Origin: Desulfonatronum thioautotrophicum
GTDB taxonomy: Bacteria; Desulfobacterota; Desulfovibrionia; Desulfovibrionales; Desulfonatronaceae
Length of the DNA stretch: 64,000 nucleotides
Assembly: GCF_000934745.1 (NCBI RefSeq)
Contig: NZ_JYNO01000017.1
Location: 16,263-80,262 of the forward strand
Direction: 5' to 3'
The translations under genes were made by a program, and so were the position numbers. Positions within the stretch are counted from its first letter, which is position 1, and every line of letters starts with the position of its first letter. The notes beneath the pieces are model-generated. The model was not told the DNA's origin. It made no database searches and saw only the letters and a list, made by a program, of their open reading frames with translations. Below, in pieces: positions 16,650-24,446 of the stretch.

Positions 16650-17355
16650 TATACTGCTTGAGGTTGAATATTTAAACGTGGGTATGCACATGTTTCCGGT
16701 ATGCAAGCATAAAACTACAGCGAAACTTTTGTTTTCTCCGTCCGAGGAAGCTTGGGCTTGTTCATTTTCTTTATCTGGAACTACGGAAATGGTATACGTT
16801 CACTACGATTTGCCGAGTAGGTTCCAGCAATCCTGAAGGGATTTAATCGTATAGCCGGTGGTTTCAACCACCGGGAGATGAAAATTACAGGTTTTGAGTC
16901 CTGAAGGGACGATATTTCATGCGGAAATAATAAAAAAATGTCGTCCTTTCAGGACTATCCGATAAATCCCCCCAAATCCGGTGGTTGAAACCACCGGCTA
17001 TACGATTTCTCCCCTTCAGGGAGATGAAGCAAGATGCCACACGACCTTCCCTGGAAACCGGAGTCAGATGCATACCCAGGTATTTAAAAATTTACTGGCG
17101 CTCCAAGCAGAGCATCGCTATTTTTTGGCCGGCGTTGCATCATTTTAGGCCGCCCTTTCAGGGCTGTTATTGTTGGGGTGCGTTTTACCCAGGGCTACGG
17201 TAGTTCGCCCCTTCAGGGCTTGTCTGAAGCCCCAACGGGGCGACATATTATAGCCCAGGGCAACGCCCTGGGTAGATGAAGTTAAAACAAAAACAGCCCT
17301 GTAAGGGCGGCATAAAGGCATCACCGGAAAAATTTCTTATTGTTTCACCAGTATA
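16650..17355. mobile_element. Element family A, copy 1 (interrupted by element B1)
   Basis: The ends are short inverted repeats TATACTG (16650) and CAGTATA (to 17355). Its sequence is shared with copies at 33620-33935 and 40379-40682: the head up to TATTTAAA (16676), then from 17081 onward 'GCGTTGCATC', inverted GCCCTTTCAGGGC motifs and CCCAGGGC/GCCCTGGG arms. The 404 bp between are a different element (B1). Several hairpin arms suggest a structured non-coding or MITE-like repeat; no transposase is encoded. It accounts for most of the 760-bp gap 16633-17393. Confidence 0.8.
16677..17080. mobile_element. MITE-like element B1, inserted in element A1
   Basis: 404 bp. Left end CGTGGGTATGCA and right end TGCATACCCAGG are inverted repeats (11 of 12 match). 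Both sides carry the octamer TATTTAAA (16669-16676 and 17081-17088), a target-site duplication. Removing the insert restores the head-body junction seen uninterrupted in element A copies 2 and 3. Inside are arms GCCGGTGGTTTCAACCACCGG and a repeated TCCTGAAGGGA motif. A related copy is at about 61150-61440. Confidence 0.85.
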
Positions 17356-17393
17356 AAAAGACTCCGCTTGGAGTCGGCAAATTGCGCTTGCGA

Positions 17394-19355
17394 TTACGGG
17401 ATGGATTCGAATACCCCGTCAACCTGAAATTCCACAACCACCGCCACGCCGCCCAGGTCCGAGTCCTCGATCCAGGCCCGGCCGCCGCGGCTTTCGGCGA
17501 TGCGGCGGACAATGGCCAGGCCGATGCCGGTGCCGGTGCCGGGGTAGGTCTGGCCGGAGTGCAGGCGTTCGAACACGCCGAAAACCCGCTCCCTGTAGTG
17601 TTCCGGAATGCCGATGCCGTTGTCCGCCACGGACAGCCGGATGGTGCGTTCCGTGCGTCGGCCCTGGACGTCTATCCGGGGCGACACGTCGGGGCGGCGA
17701 TAGATCAGGGCGTTCTCCAGAAGGATGGTCAGCAGCTTCATCAGCCTGGGGCGATCCATGGTCAGGGTCGGCAGCGGCCCGACATGCAGCGTGGCCCCGG
17801 CCTGCTCCATCTCCTGCCCGAGATGACGGGCAGCCCCCTGGACCAGGGTGTTGCAGTCCAGGGACTGGATCTTGCCCATGGGCTCCCCAGCGGCCAGATA
17901 AAGCTGGATGTCCTGGAGCAGGGAGCGCAGCCGCTGGGCATTGGCGCTGATGTAGCCCAGGTCCAGGAGGGAGTCGGGATCGTCGATCCGGCCGGCCAGA
18001 CTGGCGCCCAGGCGGTCGGCGAAACTGACCAGCCGGCGGGACGGTTCCTGGAGATGGTGGGCGGAAATCTCGGCAAAGCGGCGCAGGTCCGCATTGGCCC
18101 GGTCCAGGCGGTGGATCACCGCGTCCCGCTCCTGTTCCCGTGTCGCGATGGCCTGGACCATGAGCTGAAAGTCTTCCTGGATATCCTCCAGTTCCTGGTA
18201 GGGCATGGCCGCCGGTGAGGCGGCGTAGTCCCCGCCGGCAATGCTCCGGGTTTTTCGGCGCAGCAGCAGCAATGGCCGCAGCAGCCGGGCGGCCACGATC
18301 CCGCCCAGGGCCATGGCCAGTATCGCCGCGCCCACGGTGATGCCGGCCAGGATCTGCTCCATGGTCCGGGCCGGAAGAAAGGCCTCGCTGATGGGCTGGC
18401 AGATCATCACCGGCCAGCCCTGGGTTCTGGCCACGGCCACGCTGGCCAGGTGTTCCTGATCATGGAAGTGGATGAAATTGCTCTCCCGGCCCGCCAGCCC
18501 CTCCCGGATGCCCTCCAAACCGGCCTGGTTGACCCGCTGCTCGGTGAAGCGGCGATGGGTGTGCCCCACCACGGTTCCGGCGCTGTCCATCACCGCGGCA
18601 TAGGTCGTTCCGGGCAACACGATCCCGCTGATCAGATCGCCCAGCGCGGCCAGGTCCAGATAGCCCACCAGGACGCCCCGGGCATGGCCATCGACGTCCC
18701 TGTCCTTTGGCCCGTCGACCCGCCCCAGGGGTATGGCCAGGATGGTCATGGGGGACGTGGCGTGCTGGGGCATGAAGGAGGTGGACCAGTAGACATCCTC
18801 CCCGCGGAGCACGGCCCGGAAAAAGGACTCCCCGCTGAGGTCCAGGCCGCGGTGGTCCTCGCTGGACGGGGCCCGGTACAGCACCCGGCCCTGTTCCGAA
18901 ACCAGGGTGATGCTGTCAAAAAGCGGGGAGGATGTGCGCACAATCTCCAGGTAGCGCTCCACATCCCGGTCCGCGATGAGATCATCCTGGGAGAGCGTGC
19001 TGGAAATCTGCCGCAGCAGATTCCGGGCATCGCTGAAATGGTCGTCCACCTCCGAGGCGATGGACCGGGCCAGGATCATGTTCTTCTGGAAAATCTCCTC
19101 CCGCAGCAGGGCCTCCAGGCTCCGGGAGGCCAGAAAGCCCCCCAGGGCCAGCGGCGCCAGAGCAGCGGCAAGGAAGAACAGCGTCAGCCACAGCCGCAGG
19201 CTGCGCCGCCAGCGCCCCAGAACCTGCCGGCACCCCTGCCACCAGTCGGCATCCAGAAAGGGCCGGCAGACCGGCGACGCCCCCGGCGGCGCTACCAATG
19301 ACGCGCCAGGTGAAGACCCAAAAGAGGCATCGAGCCCGCCAACCTCCCGGTTCAT
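17394..19355 (-). CDS. dCache sensor histidine kinase (phytochrome-class H box)
   Basis: 653 residues: proline-rich cytoplasmic start, membrane helix (about 55-80), a long periplasmic region of dCache type (about 85-325, ending 'VAVARTQGWPVMICQPISEA'), second helix (about 335-355), HAMP-like linker, HisKA with 'AEISAHHLQEPSRRLVSFAD', and HATPase ('ILLENALIYRR', 'ADNGIGIPEHYRERVFGVF', 'GTGIGLAI'). The kinase half closely resembles that of 14598-16136, so the two are paralogues with different sensors. The ATG at 19355 overlaps the stop of the substrate-binding lipoprotein gene (ATGA), implying the two work as a pair: binding protein as ligand receptor, kinase as transducer. Confidence 0.92.
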   Translation of the reverse strand: MNREVGGLDASFGSSPGASLVAPPGASPVCRPFLDADWWQGCRQVLGRWRRSLRLWLTLFFLAAALAPLALGGFLASRSLEALLREEIFQKNMILARSIASEVDDHFSDARNLLRQISSTLSQDDLIADRDVERYLEIVRTSSPLFDSITLVSEQGRVLYRAPSSEDHRGLDLSGESFFRAVLRGEDVYWSTSFMPQHATSPMTILAIPLGRVDGPKDRDVDGHARGVLVGYLDLAALGDLISGIVLPGTTYAAVMDSAGTVVGHTHRRFTEQRVNQAGLEGIREGLAGRESNFIHFHDQEHLASVAVARTQGWPVMICQPISEAFLPARTMEQILAGITVGAAILAMALGGIVAARLLRPLLLLRRKTRSIAGGDYAASPAAMPYQELEDIQEDFQLMVQAIATREQERDAVIHRLDRANADLRRFAEISAHHLQEPSRRLVSFADRLGASLAGRIDDPDSLLDLGYISANAQRLRSLLQDIQLYLAAGEPMGKIQSLDCNTLVQGAARHLGQEMEQAGATLHVGPLPTLTMDRPRLMKLLTILLENALIYRRPDVSPRIDVQGRRTERTIRLSVADNGIGIPEHYRERVFGVFERLHSGQTYPGTGTGIGLAIVRRIAESRGGRAWIEDSDLGGVAVVVEFQVDGVFESIP

Positions 19356-20509
19356 GGGGCATCCACCCTCGCAAACTCCCGCCCCACGACCCGGGACATG
19401 TGGTAGGCCCGCCACGGGTCGCCGTAGCGGTCCAGGCTGAAATCCCCCTGCAACCCGGGAAAGGACTCCACCTGGAGCAGCGCGGCCTTGAGCGCCGGGG
19501 TGGAAAAATTTCCTTCCTCCCGCCAGGCCCGCTCCAGGGCCAGACCCAGGGCGATCACCGCATCGTAGCCATAGGCCGCGCCAAAACCGGGCAGGCTCTG
19601 GTAGCGGTCCTGGTAGGCGCGGCGAAAGGCCTGGAAGGCTTCCCCGGGATGCTGGTCGTCATAGACATGGGAGACGTACAGCCCCTCCACGCTGCGCCCG
19701 CCGCGCTGGAACAGCTCCGGGCTCATGGCCCATCCCGTGGCCAGCCGATGAGCCTGGACGTCCCGCAGGGCCAGGTGCTGGCAGAGCATGGCCGTATCCA
19801 CGGCCCCGGCAATGATGATCACGGCCTCGGCCCCGGAAGCGCGGACCTCCTCGGCCAGCTGAGAAAAGACCGGGGTTTCCCCGGAAATGAACGGCAGACG
19901 GCCCGGCGGATTTCCGCCGCGAGCCAGAAAATATGGATGAAAATGGCTGATCCAGTCCTCCGTGAAGGCGGCATTGGCCATGTCGTGAACCACCAGCACC
20001 GAACGTACCCCCAATTCCTCAAGGATGAATCGGGCGTGCAGCTCGGCCTCGATCCCGTGGGGCTGGGAGACCCGGAAAAACAGGTCGTCCAGGCCACTGA
20101 GCGCATTGGACGTGCTGGTGGGGCTGAGCAAGATCAGCCCCAAATCGTCCAGTGCCGGCAGGGAGGCCACGGACATGCTGCTGCTGGTATGGCCGATCAC
20201 GGCCACCACGCCCTTCGCGGCCAGCTCCTCCAGAACGCGCCGGGCCGTTTCCGGGTCATTGGCATCGTCCCGGACGATCAGCTCCAGGGGCCGCCCGGCT
20301 ACCCCGCCGGCCTCGTTCACCGCGTCCACGGCCAGCAACACCCCGTTGCGCACCCCCACCCCCAGGTCCGAAATCCGCCCGGTCAACGTCCCGACAAACC
20401 CCACCTTGACCGGCTCCGGAGCCCGGGAACACCCGGCAAGCCCGAAAAACAAAGCCACCAGCAGCAGGCGGACCAAACACGCGGACGCGGAAAATACAGT
20501 TTGCGGCAT
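19352..20509 (-). CDS. Substrate-binding lipoprotein (Leu/Ile/Val-binding type), no permease nearby
   Basis: 385 residues. The start at 20509 gives a clear lipoprotein signal with lipobox 'LAGC'; the longer frame upstream is translated repeat E1 (Arg/Asn-rich) and is not real. The mature part is Peripla_BP_6 type I fold: 'VKVGFVGTLTGRISDLG', 'GVLLAVDAVNEAGGVAGRPL', 'AVIGHTSSSMSVAS'. Such proteins bind amino acids, amides or urea. No transporter permease or ATPase gene is in the window; the next gene, overlapping by 4 bases, is a dCache kinase, so a signalling role is more likely than transport. Confidence 0.9.
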   Translation of the reverse strand: MPQTVFSASACLVRLLLVALFFGLAGCSRAPEPVKVGFVGTLTGRISDLGVGVRNGVLLAVDAVNEAGGVAGRPLELIVRDDANDPETARRVLEELAAKGVVAVIGHTSSSMSVASLPALDDLGLILLSPTSTSNALSGLDDLFFRVSQPHGIEAELHARFILEELGVRSVLVVHDMANAAFTEDWISHFHPYFLARGGNPPGRLPFISGETPVFSQLAEEVRASGAEAVIIIAGAVDTAMLCQHLALRDVQAHRLATGWAMSPELFQRGGRSVEGLYVSHVYDDQHPGEAFQAFRRAYQDRYQSLPGFGAAYGYDAVIALGLALERAWREEGNFSTPALKAALLQVESFPGLQGDFSLDRYGDPWRAYHMSRVVGREFARVDAP

Positions 20510-20540
20510 GATGCTTCTCCTAATGGGGTTCAACGGTCCA

Positions 20541-20668
20541 GCCCCAGGATATTTTTGTTCTCGCACTTCGGGCGCCCTGAATCGTGATCGAAATCGAAAT
20601 CGTGATCGCAATCGATTTCTGGTAACTTTCCGATTTCGATATCGATTTCGATTTCGATGATTGCTGCC
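20541..20668. repeat. AATCGA-palindrome element, family E copy 1
   Basis: About 128 bp: a conserved head 'TTTTTGTTCTCGCACTTCGG' then a long imperfect inverted repeat made of GAAATC/GATTTC and GATCGTGATC-like units around 'CTGGTAACTTTC'. Copies are at 27255-27382 and 55276-55546. It sits 32 bp upstream of the binding-protein start and lengthens that ORF artificially. Confidence 0.75.
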
Positions 20669-20700
20669 GATCGTTCCCACGCTCCAGCGTGGGAACGATC
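20669..20700. repeat. Perfect palindrome, family C copy 1
   Basis: Two 15-bp arms GATCGTTCCCACGCT / AGCGTGGGAACGATC around CC. Related copies: a half-site at 27859-27880, and full or imperfect sites at 47789-47815 and 53853-53884. All are intergenic. No function can be assigned. Confidence 0.75.
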
Positions 20701-20787
20701 AACCAACATACGACATTGCCTCCCCCGTAGGGGCACGGCGCGCCGTGCCCCTACTTCCCCCTTCCCACTTCACACTTTCCACTCCCC

Positions 20788-23682
20788 TCATCCTTCCACA
20801 TCATCCATCTTCGGCAGGGTAAAGCAAAAGACACTGCCCTGGCCCTCGCCCTCGGACTCCACCCAGATCCGGCCCTGATGGTGTTCGACGATCTTCCGGC
20901 ACAGGGCCAGCCCGATCCCGGTCCCCTCGTATCGGCCGCGGGTATGCAGGCGGGAGAAGACCTTGAACAGGCGGTCCTCCTGGCCGGGGGTCACGCCCAC
21001 GCCGTTGTCCCGGACGCGGAACAGCCAGTCGTGATCCTGTTCCCGGACCGTCACGTCCACCACCGGGGGCCGTTCCGGAACGCGGTATTTCACCGCGTTG
21101 CCCACCAGGTTCTGAAACAGCCGGGTCAGCTCGTCCCGGCTGGCGAAGATCCGCGGCCAATCCCCGGCAATGCGGACCTCGGCCCCACTCTCCTGGATGG
21201 CCGGCCTGAGAAATGACAGGGCCTCGTCCAGGGACTCCCGGCTGTTCACCCAGGCCTTGGGATCGGTCTTGCGTCCGACCCGGGAATAGTCCAGCAGGCC
21301 GAGGATCATGGCGTCCATGCGCCGGGCCCCATCCACGGCGAATCCCATGTATTCGCGGGTTTCCTCGGTCAGCAGGTCGGCCAGATCCTTTTCCAGGATT
21401 TGCAGGTAGCTGCCGACCATGCGCAGCGGTTGGCGCATATCGTGGGACACGGCATAGGCAAACTGCTCCAGTTCGGCGTTGGAGCGGGCCAGCTCCTCTC
21501 CGCTTCGGCGCAAGGCCTGCTCCATGGCGTACCGTTCCGTGATGTCCCGGACAACCACGGTCAGACCATGGGCATGTCCGCCCGAATCGCTCTTTGCCGT
21601 GCGATACGGAGTGACCAGCATGTCGTAACGGAACCGGCCCCGGGGCATGTCCAGCCAGTACTCGGTCCGGGAAGGCTCCCCGGTGCGCAGGGTGGCCCGC
21701 AGGGCTTCCAGGATTTCGGTGCGGGCCGGCTCCGGGAATGCGATGGTCTCAAAGGCGCGGCCCACGAAATGCTCCGGCGCGGCCAGCAGCCGGTCGCTGA
21801 CGGGCTGATGGTAGTCCTGGAATACCAGGTTCTCATCCAGCACAAAGACCAGATCCGGAATGCTGCGGATCAGGGCCTGCATCCGTTCTTCGCTTTCCCG
21901 GAGCGCGGCCAGGGCATTGTGCCGGTCGGTCACGTCGCGAGCCGCGGCGTAGATCAGCTCGTCCTGGGGGATGGAACGCCATTCGATCCACCGGTAGCCC
22001 CCTTGCCGATCCAGATAGCGGTTCTCGAAGCTCTGCACCTGCTCCTGATCATTGAGTTTGCCCAGGGCCTCCAGGGTCGCCTCCACATCCTCCGGGTGGA
22101 CGAAATCCAGGAACCGCCGCCCTTCCAACTCGCTCACCGGATAGCCCAGCACCCGTTCCCATTCCGGATTGAGCCGCACGAACTCACCATTGACATTGGC
22201 AATGCACAGCAGATCCAGGCTGGAGGTGAAATAGCGCTCCAGTTCCTCGCCCTTATCCCGCAGGGCCTGTTCGGCAAGCATCCGCTCCGTCACGTCCCGG
22301 CCCACGGACTGGATTTCCAGCACAGCGCCCCGGCTGTCCAGAATCACCCGATCCGTCCACTCCTGCCATGCAATCCGGCCATCCCCGCCGATAACCTGAT
22401 GCGTGTAATGCTGGCTCGGGTTCCCGGCACTCAGCGCGCCGACGGTAGCCCGGATCGCATCGTGCTCGGACTCCGGCACCAGATCCAGAAAGGGCCGTCC
22501 CACCAGTTCCTCGGAGGTCTTCCCGAACAGTCGGCAATAGGCCTCGTTGACAAAGGTCAGGGTGGTGTCCGGCTGAAACCGGCAGATCATTTCCTGCTGG
22601 GTTTCCAGGACCGAAGCCAGCCGCTGCTCACTGGTGCGCAAGGATTCCTCCATGCGCTTGCGCTCGGTGATGTCCCGGCTGATGCCGATGATCCCGATGA
22701 CCACTCCGTCCGGGTCGTAAAACGGCGTTTTCAATGTATCCAGAAGCACTCGCCGCCCGTCGGGATAGCCCACCCATTCCTCGTTATGCCTGGGCCCTTG
22801 GCGTTCCAGCATCAACCGGTCGTTCTCCCGAAACGCGTCGGCTTCCTCCGGGGGATAGATATCATAATCGGTCCGGCCGACGATCTCCTCCTCGGCCCGG
22901 CCCACATGCCGGGCAAACTCGGTGTTGCAGCGGATATAGACGCCGTTGACGTCCTTGAAGAAAATCAGGTCCGGGATGGAGTCCAGCAGGGATGCCAGGA
23001 GGCTGCTCTTCTGGCGCAGGGCGTTGCGGCTTTCGGCGCTTCGCCGCAGCCCCCGGAACAGAAAGACCGTCACCACGGCCAGCACGGCCAGGGCCAGAAG
23101 CAGGGTCGAGTTGGTGATACGATGGGCCTGGCGCAGTTCACGGGTTATTTCATCCACCAGGGACTCCAGGTTGGCCTGTTCCGCCCGCAATGCTTCCTCG
23201 GCCTGGATGCGCCCGGTGATATCGTGGACAATCGAGAAGAGCGCCCGCTGCCCCTGGTACGTCACCGGCCAGGAAGTCACCTCCACATGGCGCTCCCGGC
23301 CGTCGGCCGGCCGATGCCGGAAGACGAAATGATTGCGGAGCTGCTCCCTGGCCAGGGCCATTTCCGCGGCCACTTCCTCCGGACTGAGCGGATTGATGTC
23401 CTGGATGTTCATGGAGATCAGCTTCTCATGCCCGTATCCATAGAAGCGGACCGCGGCCTGATTGGCGTCCAGAATCGCCCCGCTGTCCGGATCGATGAGC
23501 AGCATCACCGCTCCGTGGTTGTGAAAAAAGTCCTCGCCCTTGAACGACCCTCCATTTGCGGGCGGATTGTCGGCCAGGGAAAACGGGGCCGGAAACAACA
23601 AGGCCCCGCAGAGCAGGGCGAACATGGCAAGAAAATGCAGCATGCCCCGCCTGAGAGCATACAAAAATTCAATGTCGAGCAT
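20788..23682 (-). CDS. Multi-PAS membrane sensor histidine kinase
   Basis: 964 residues. Signal-anchor helix (about 12-36), first PAS ('AVMLLIDPDSGAILDANQAA', about 50-175), second membrane helix (about 190-212), then four PAS/PAC units (about 225-345, 345-470, 475-600, 600-720), HisKA with 'AYAVSHDMRQPLRMVGSYLQ' and HATPase ('NLVGNAVKYR', 'RDNGVGVTPGQEDRLFKVF', 'GTGIGLALC'). The H box 'SHDMRQPLR' is of the phytochrome-like group. The first PAS, between the helices, is probably periplasmic. It follows the LuxR regulator gene by 9 bp. A GGAAA precedes the ATG. Confidence 0.93.
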   Translation of the reverse strand: MLDIEFLYALRRGMLHFLAMFALLCGALLFPAPFSLADNPPANGGSFKGEDFFHNHGAVMLLIDPDSGAILDANQAAVRFYGYGHEKLISMNIQDINPLSPEEVAAEMALAREQLRNHFVFRHRPADGRERHVEVTSWPVTYQGQRALFSIVHDITGRIQAEEALRAEQANLESLVDEITRELRQAHRITNSTLLLALAVLAVVTVFLFRGLRRSAESRNALRQKSSLLASLLDSIPDLIFFKDVNGVYIRCNTEFARHVGRAEEEIVGRTDYDIYPPEEADAFRENDRLMLERQGPRHNEEWVGYPDGRRVLLDTLKTPFYDPDGVVIGIIGISRDITERKRMEESLRTSEQRLASVLETQQEMICRFQPDTTLTFVNEAYCRLFGKTSEELVGRPFLDLVPESEHDAIRATVGALSAGNPSQHYTHQVIGGDGRIAWQEWTDRVILDSRGAVLEIQSVGRDVTERMLAEQALRDKGEELERYFTSSLDLLCIANVNGEFVRLNPEWERVLGYPVSELEGRRFLDFVHPEDVEATLEALGKLNDQEQVQSFENRYLDRQGGYRWIEWRSIPQDELIYAAARDVTDRHNALAALRESEERMQALIRSIPDLVFVLDENLVFQDYHQPVSDRLLAAPEHFVGRAFETIAFPEPARTEILEALRATLRTGEPSRTEYWLDMPRGRFRYDMLVTPYRTAKSDSGGHAHGLTVVVRDITERYAMEQALRRSGEELARSNAELEQFAYAVSHDMRQPLRMVGSYLQILEKDLADLLTEETREYMGFAVDGARRMDAMILGLLDYSRVGRKTDPKAWVNSRESLDEALSFLRPAIQESGAEVRIAGDWPRIFASRDELTRLFQNLVGNAVKYRVPERPPVVDVTVREQDHDWLFRVRDNGVGVTPGQEDRLFKVFSRLHTRGRYEGTGIGLALCRKIVEHHQGRIWVESEGEGQGSVFCFTLPKMDDVEG

Positions 23683-23691
23683 GGAGTTTTC

Positions 23692-24366
23692 CTACGCCTT
23701 GCCGCGAACCCATTCCACGGCAAAAGCGGACAGGTCCGCCGCGTCCCGGAGGTTGAGCTTGCGGCGGATGTTCAGCCGGTGGGTTTCGATGGTCTTGACG
23801 CTGAGATTGAGCGTCTTGGCAATCTTGCGGGGTTGCAAGCCCATTCCGATATGCCGGAAAACGGCAAGTTCACGGTTGGTCAGGCAGACTGAGGGATCGC
23901 AGCGCAGCGCGGGATTGCCGCCGTGAATCTGGTTGAGAATCATTTCCTGGGTCACTTCTTCGCTGAGAAACAGCTCGCCATCCAGAATCCGCCTTATGGC
24001 CACGATCACCTGGCGCACGGGTTCCTGTTTCATCAGATAGCCCATTGCTCCGGAGTAGACGGCCCTGGCCGCATACAAGGTTTCGTCATGCATGGACAAA
24101 ACCAGGATGGGCAGCGGACCGAAACGCTTGCGCAGCTCGACGATCAGCTCCAGTCCGGCGGTTGGGCCTTCAAGCAGGGAGATGTCCAGGACGATCAGGT
24201 CCGGTCTGCTTCCGGCGACCGCCTCCATGGCCTCCGCCTTGGTTCCCACCTCGCCCTCGACTTCCAGGTCCGGCTCGTTGTTGATCAAATGAGCCAGCCC
24301 CATGCGCATCGAAGGATGGTCGTCCACGATCAAGATTCGTTTTTTCAGGGCCCCCGATTGCGTCAT
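23692..24366 (-). CDS. NarL/LuxR-type response regulator
   Basis: 224 residues: receiver ('ILIVDDHPSMRMGL', phospho-acceptor in 'LIVLDISLLEG', Lys in 'LMKQEPVRQV') and a C-terminal LuxR helix-turn-helix ('LTNRELAVFRHIGMGLQPRK', 'NLSVKTIETHRLNIRRKL'). A DNA-binding transcription factor expected to be phosphorylated by the HisKA_3 kinase encoded just upstream (24447-26303) and/or the PAS kinase downstream. Confidence 0.95.
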   Translation of the reverse strand: MTQSGALKKRILIVDDHPSMRMGLAHLINNEPDLEVEGEVGTKAEAMEAVAGSRPDLIVLDISLLEGPTAGLELIVELRKRFGPLPILVLSMHDETLYAARAVYSGAMGYLMKQEPVRQVIVAIRRILDGELFLSEEVTQEMILNQIHGGNPALRCDPSVCLTNRELAVFRHIGMGLQPRKIAKTLNLSVKTIETHRLNIRRKLNLRDAADLSAFAVEWVRGKA

Positions 24367-24404
24367 AACACGCGCCTCACTCCATTACCTCCCCCTCCCC
24401 GCCT

Positions 24405-24446
24405 TCATCCTTCATCCTTCAACCTTCATCCTTCCCCCTTCCGCCT
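24405..24446. repeat. TTCATCC-type heptamer array
   Basis: A degenerate tandem 7-mer (CTTCATC/CTTCAAC) between the LuxR regulator and the HisKA_3 kinase genes. Similar arrays occur at 14559-14590 (GAAGGTT), 20765-20810, and inside a gene at 48478-48520. Confidence 0.6.

Noticed and set aside
16885..17073. 62-codon minus-strand ORF
   Set aside because: Lies entirely within element B1 and has no ribosome site or family.
16840..17340. Possible CRISPR array from repeated CCGGTGGTT and CAGGGC motifs
   Set aside because: The motifs are inverted arms of elements A and B, not evenly spaced direct repeats with unique spacers, and no cas genes are present.
19352..20509. ABC transporter operon
   Set aside because: Only the binding protein is present; no permease or ATPase genes follow here or at 32388-33593.
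20510..20680. Arg/Asn-rich extension of the binding lipoprotein
   Set aside because: It is translation of repeat E1; the lipoprotein signal starts at 20509.
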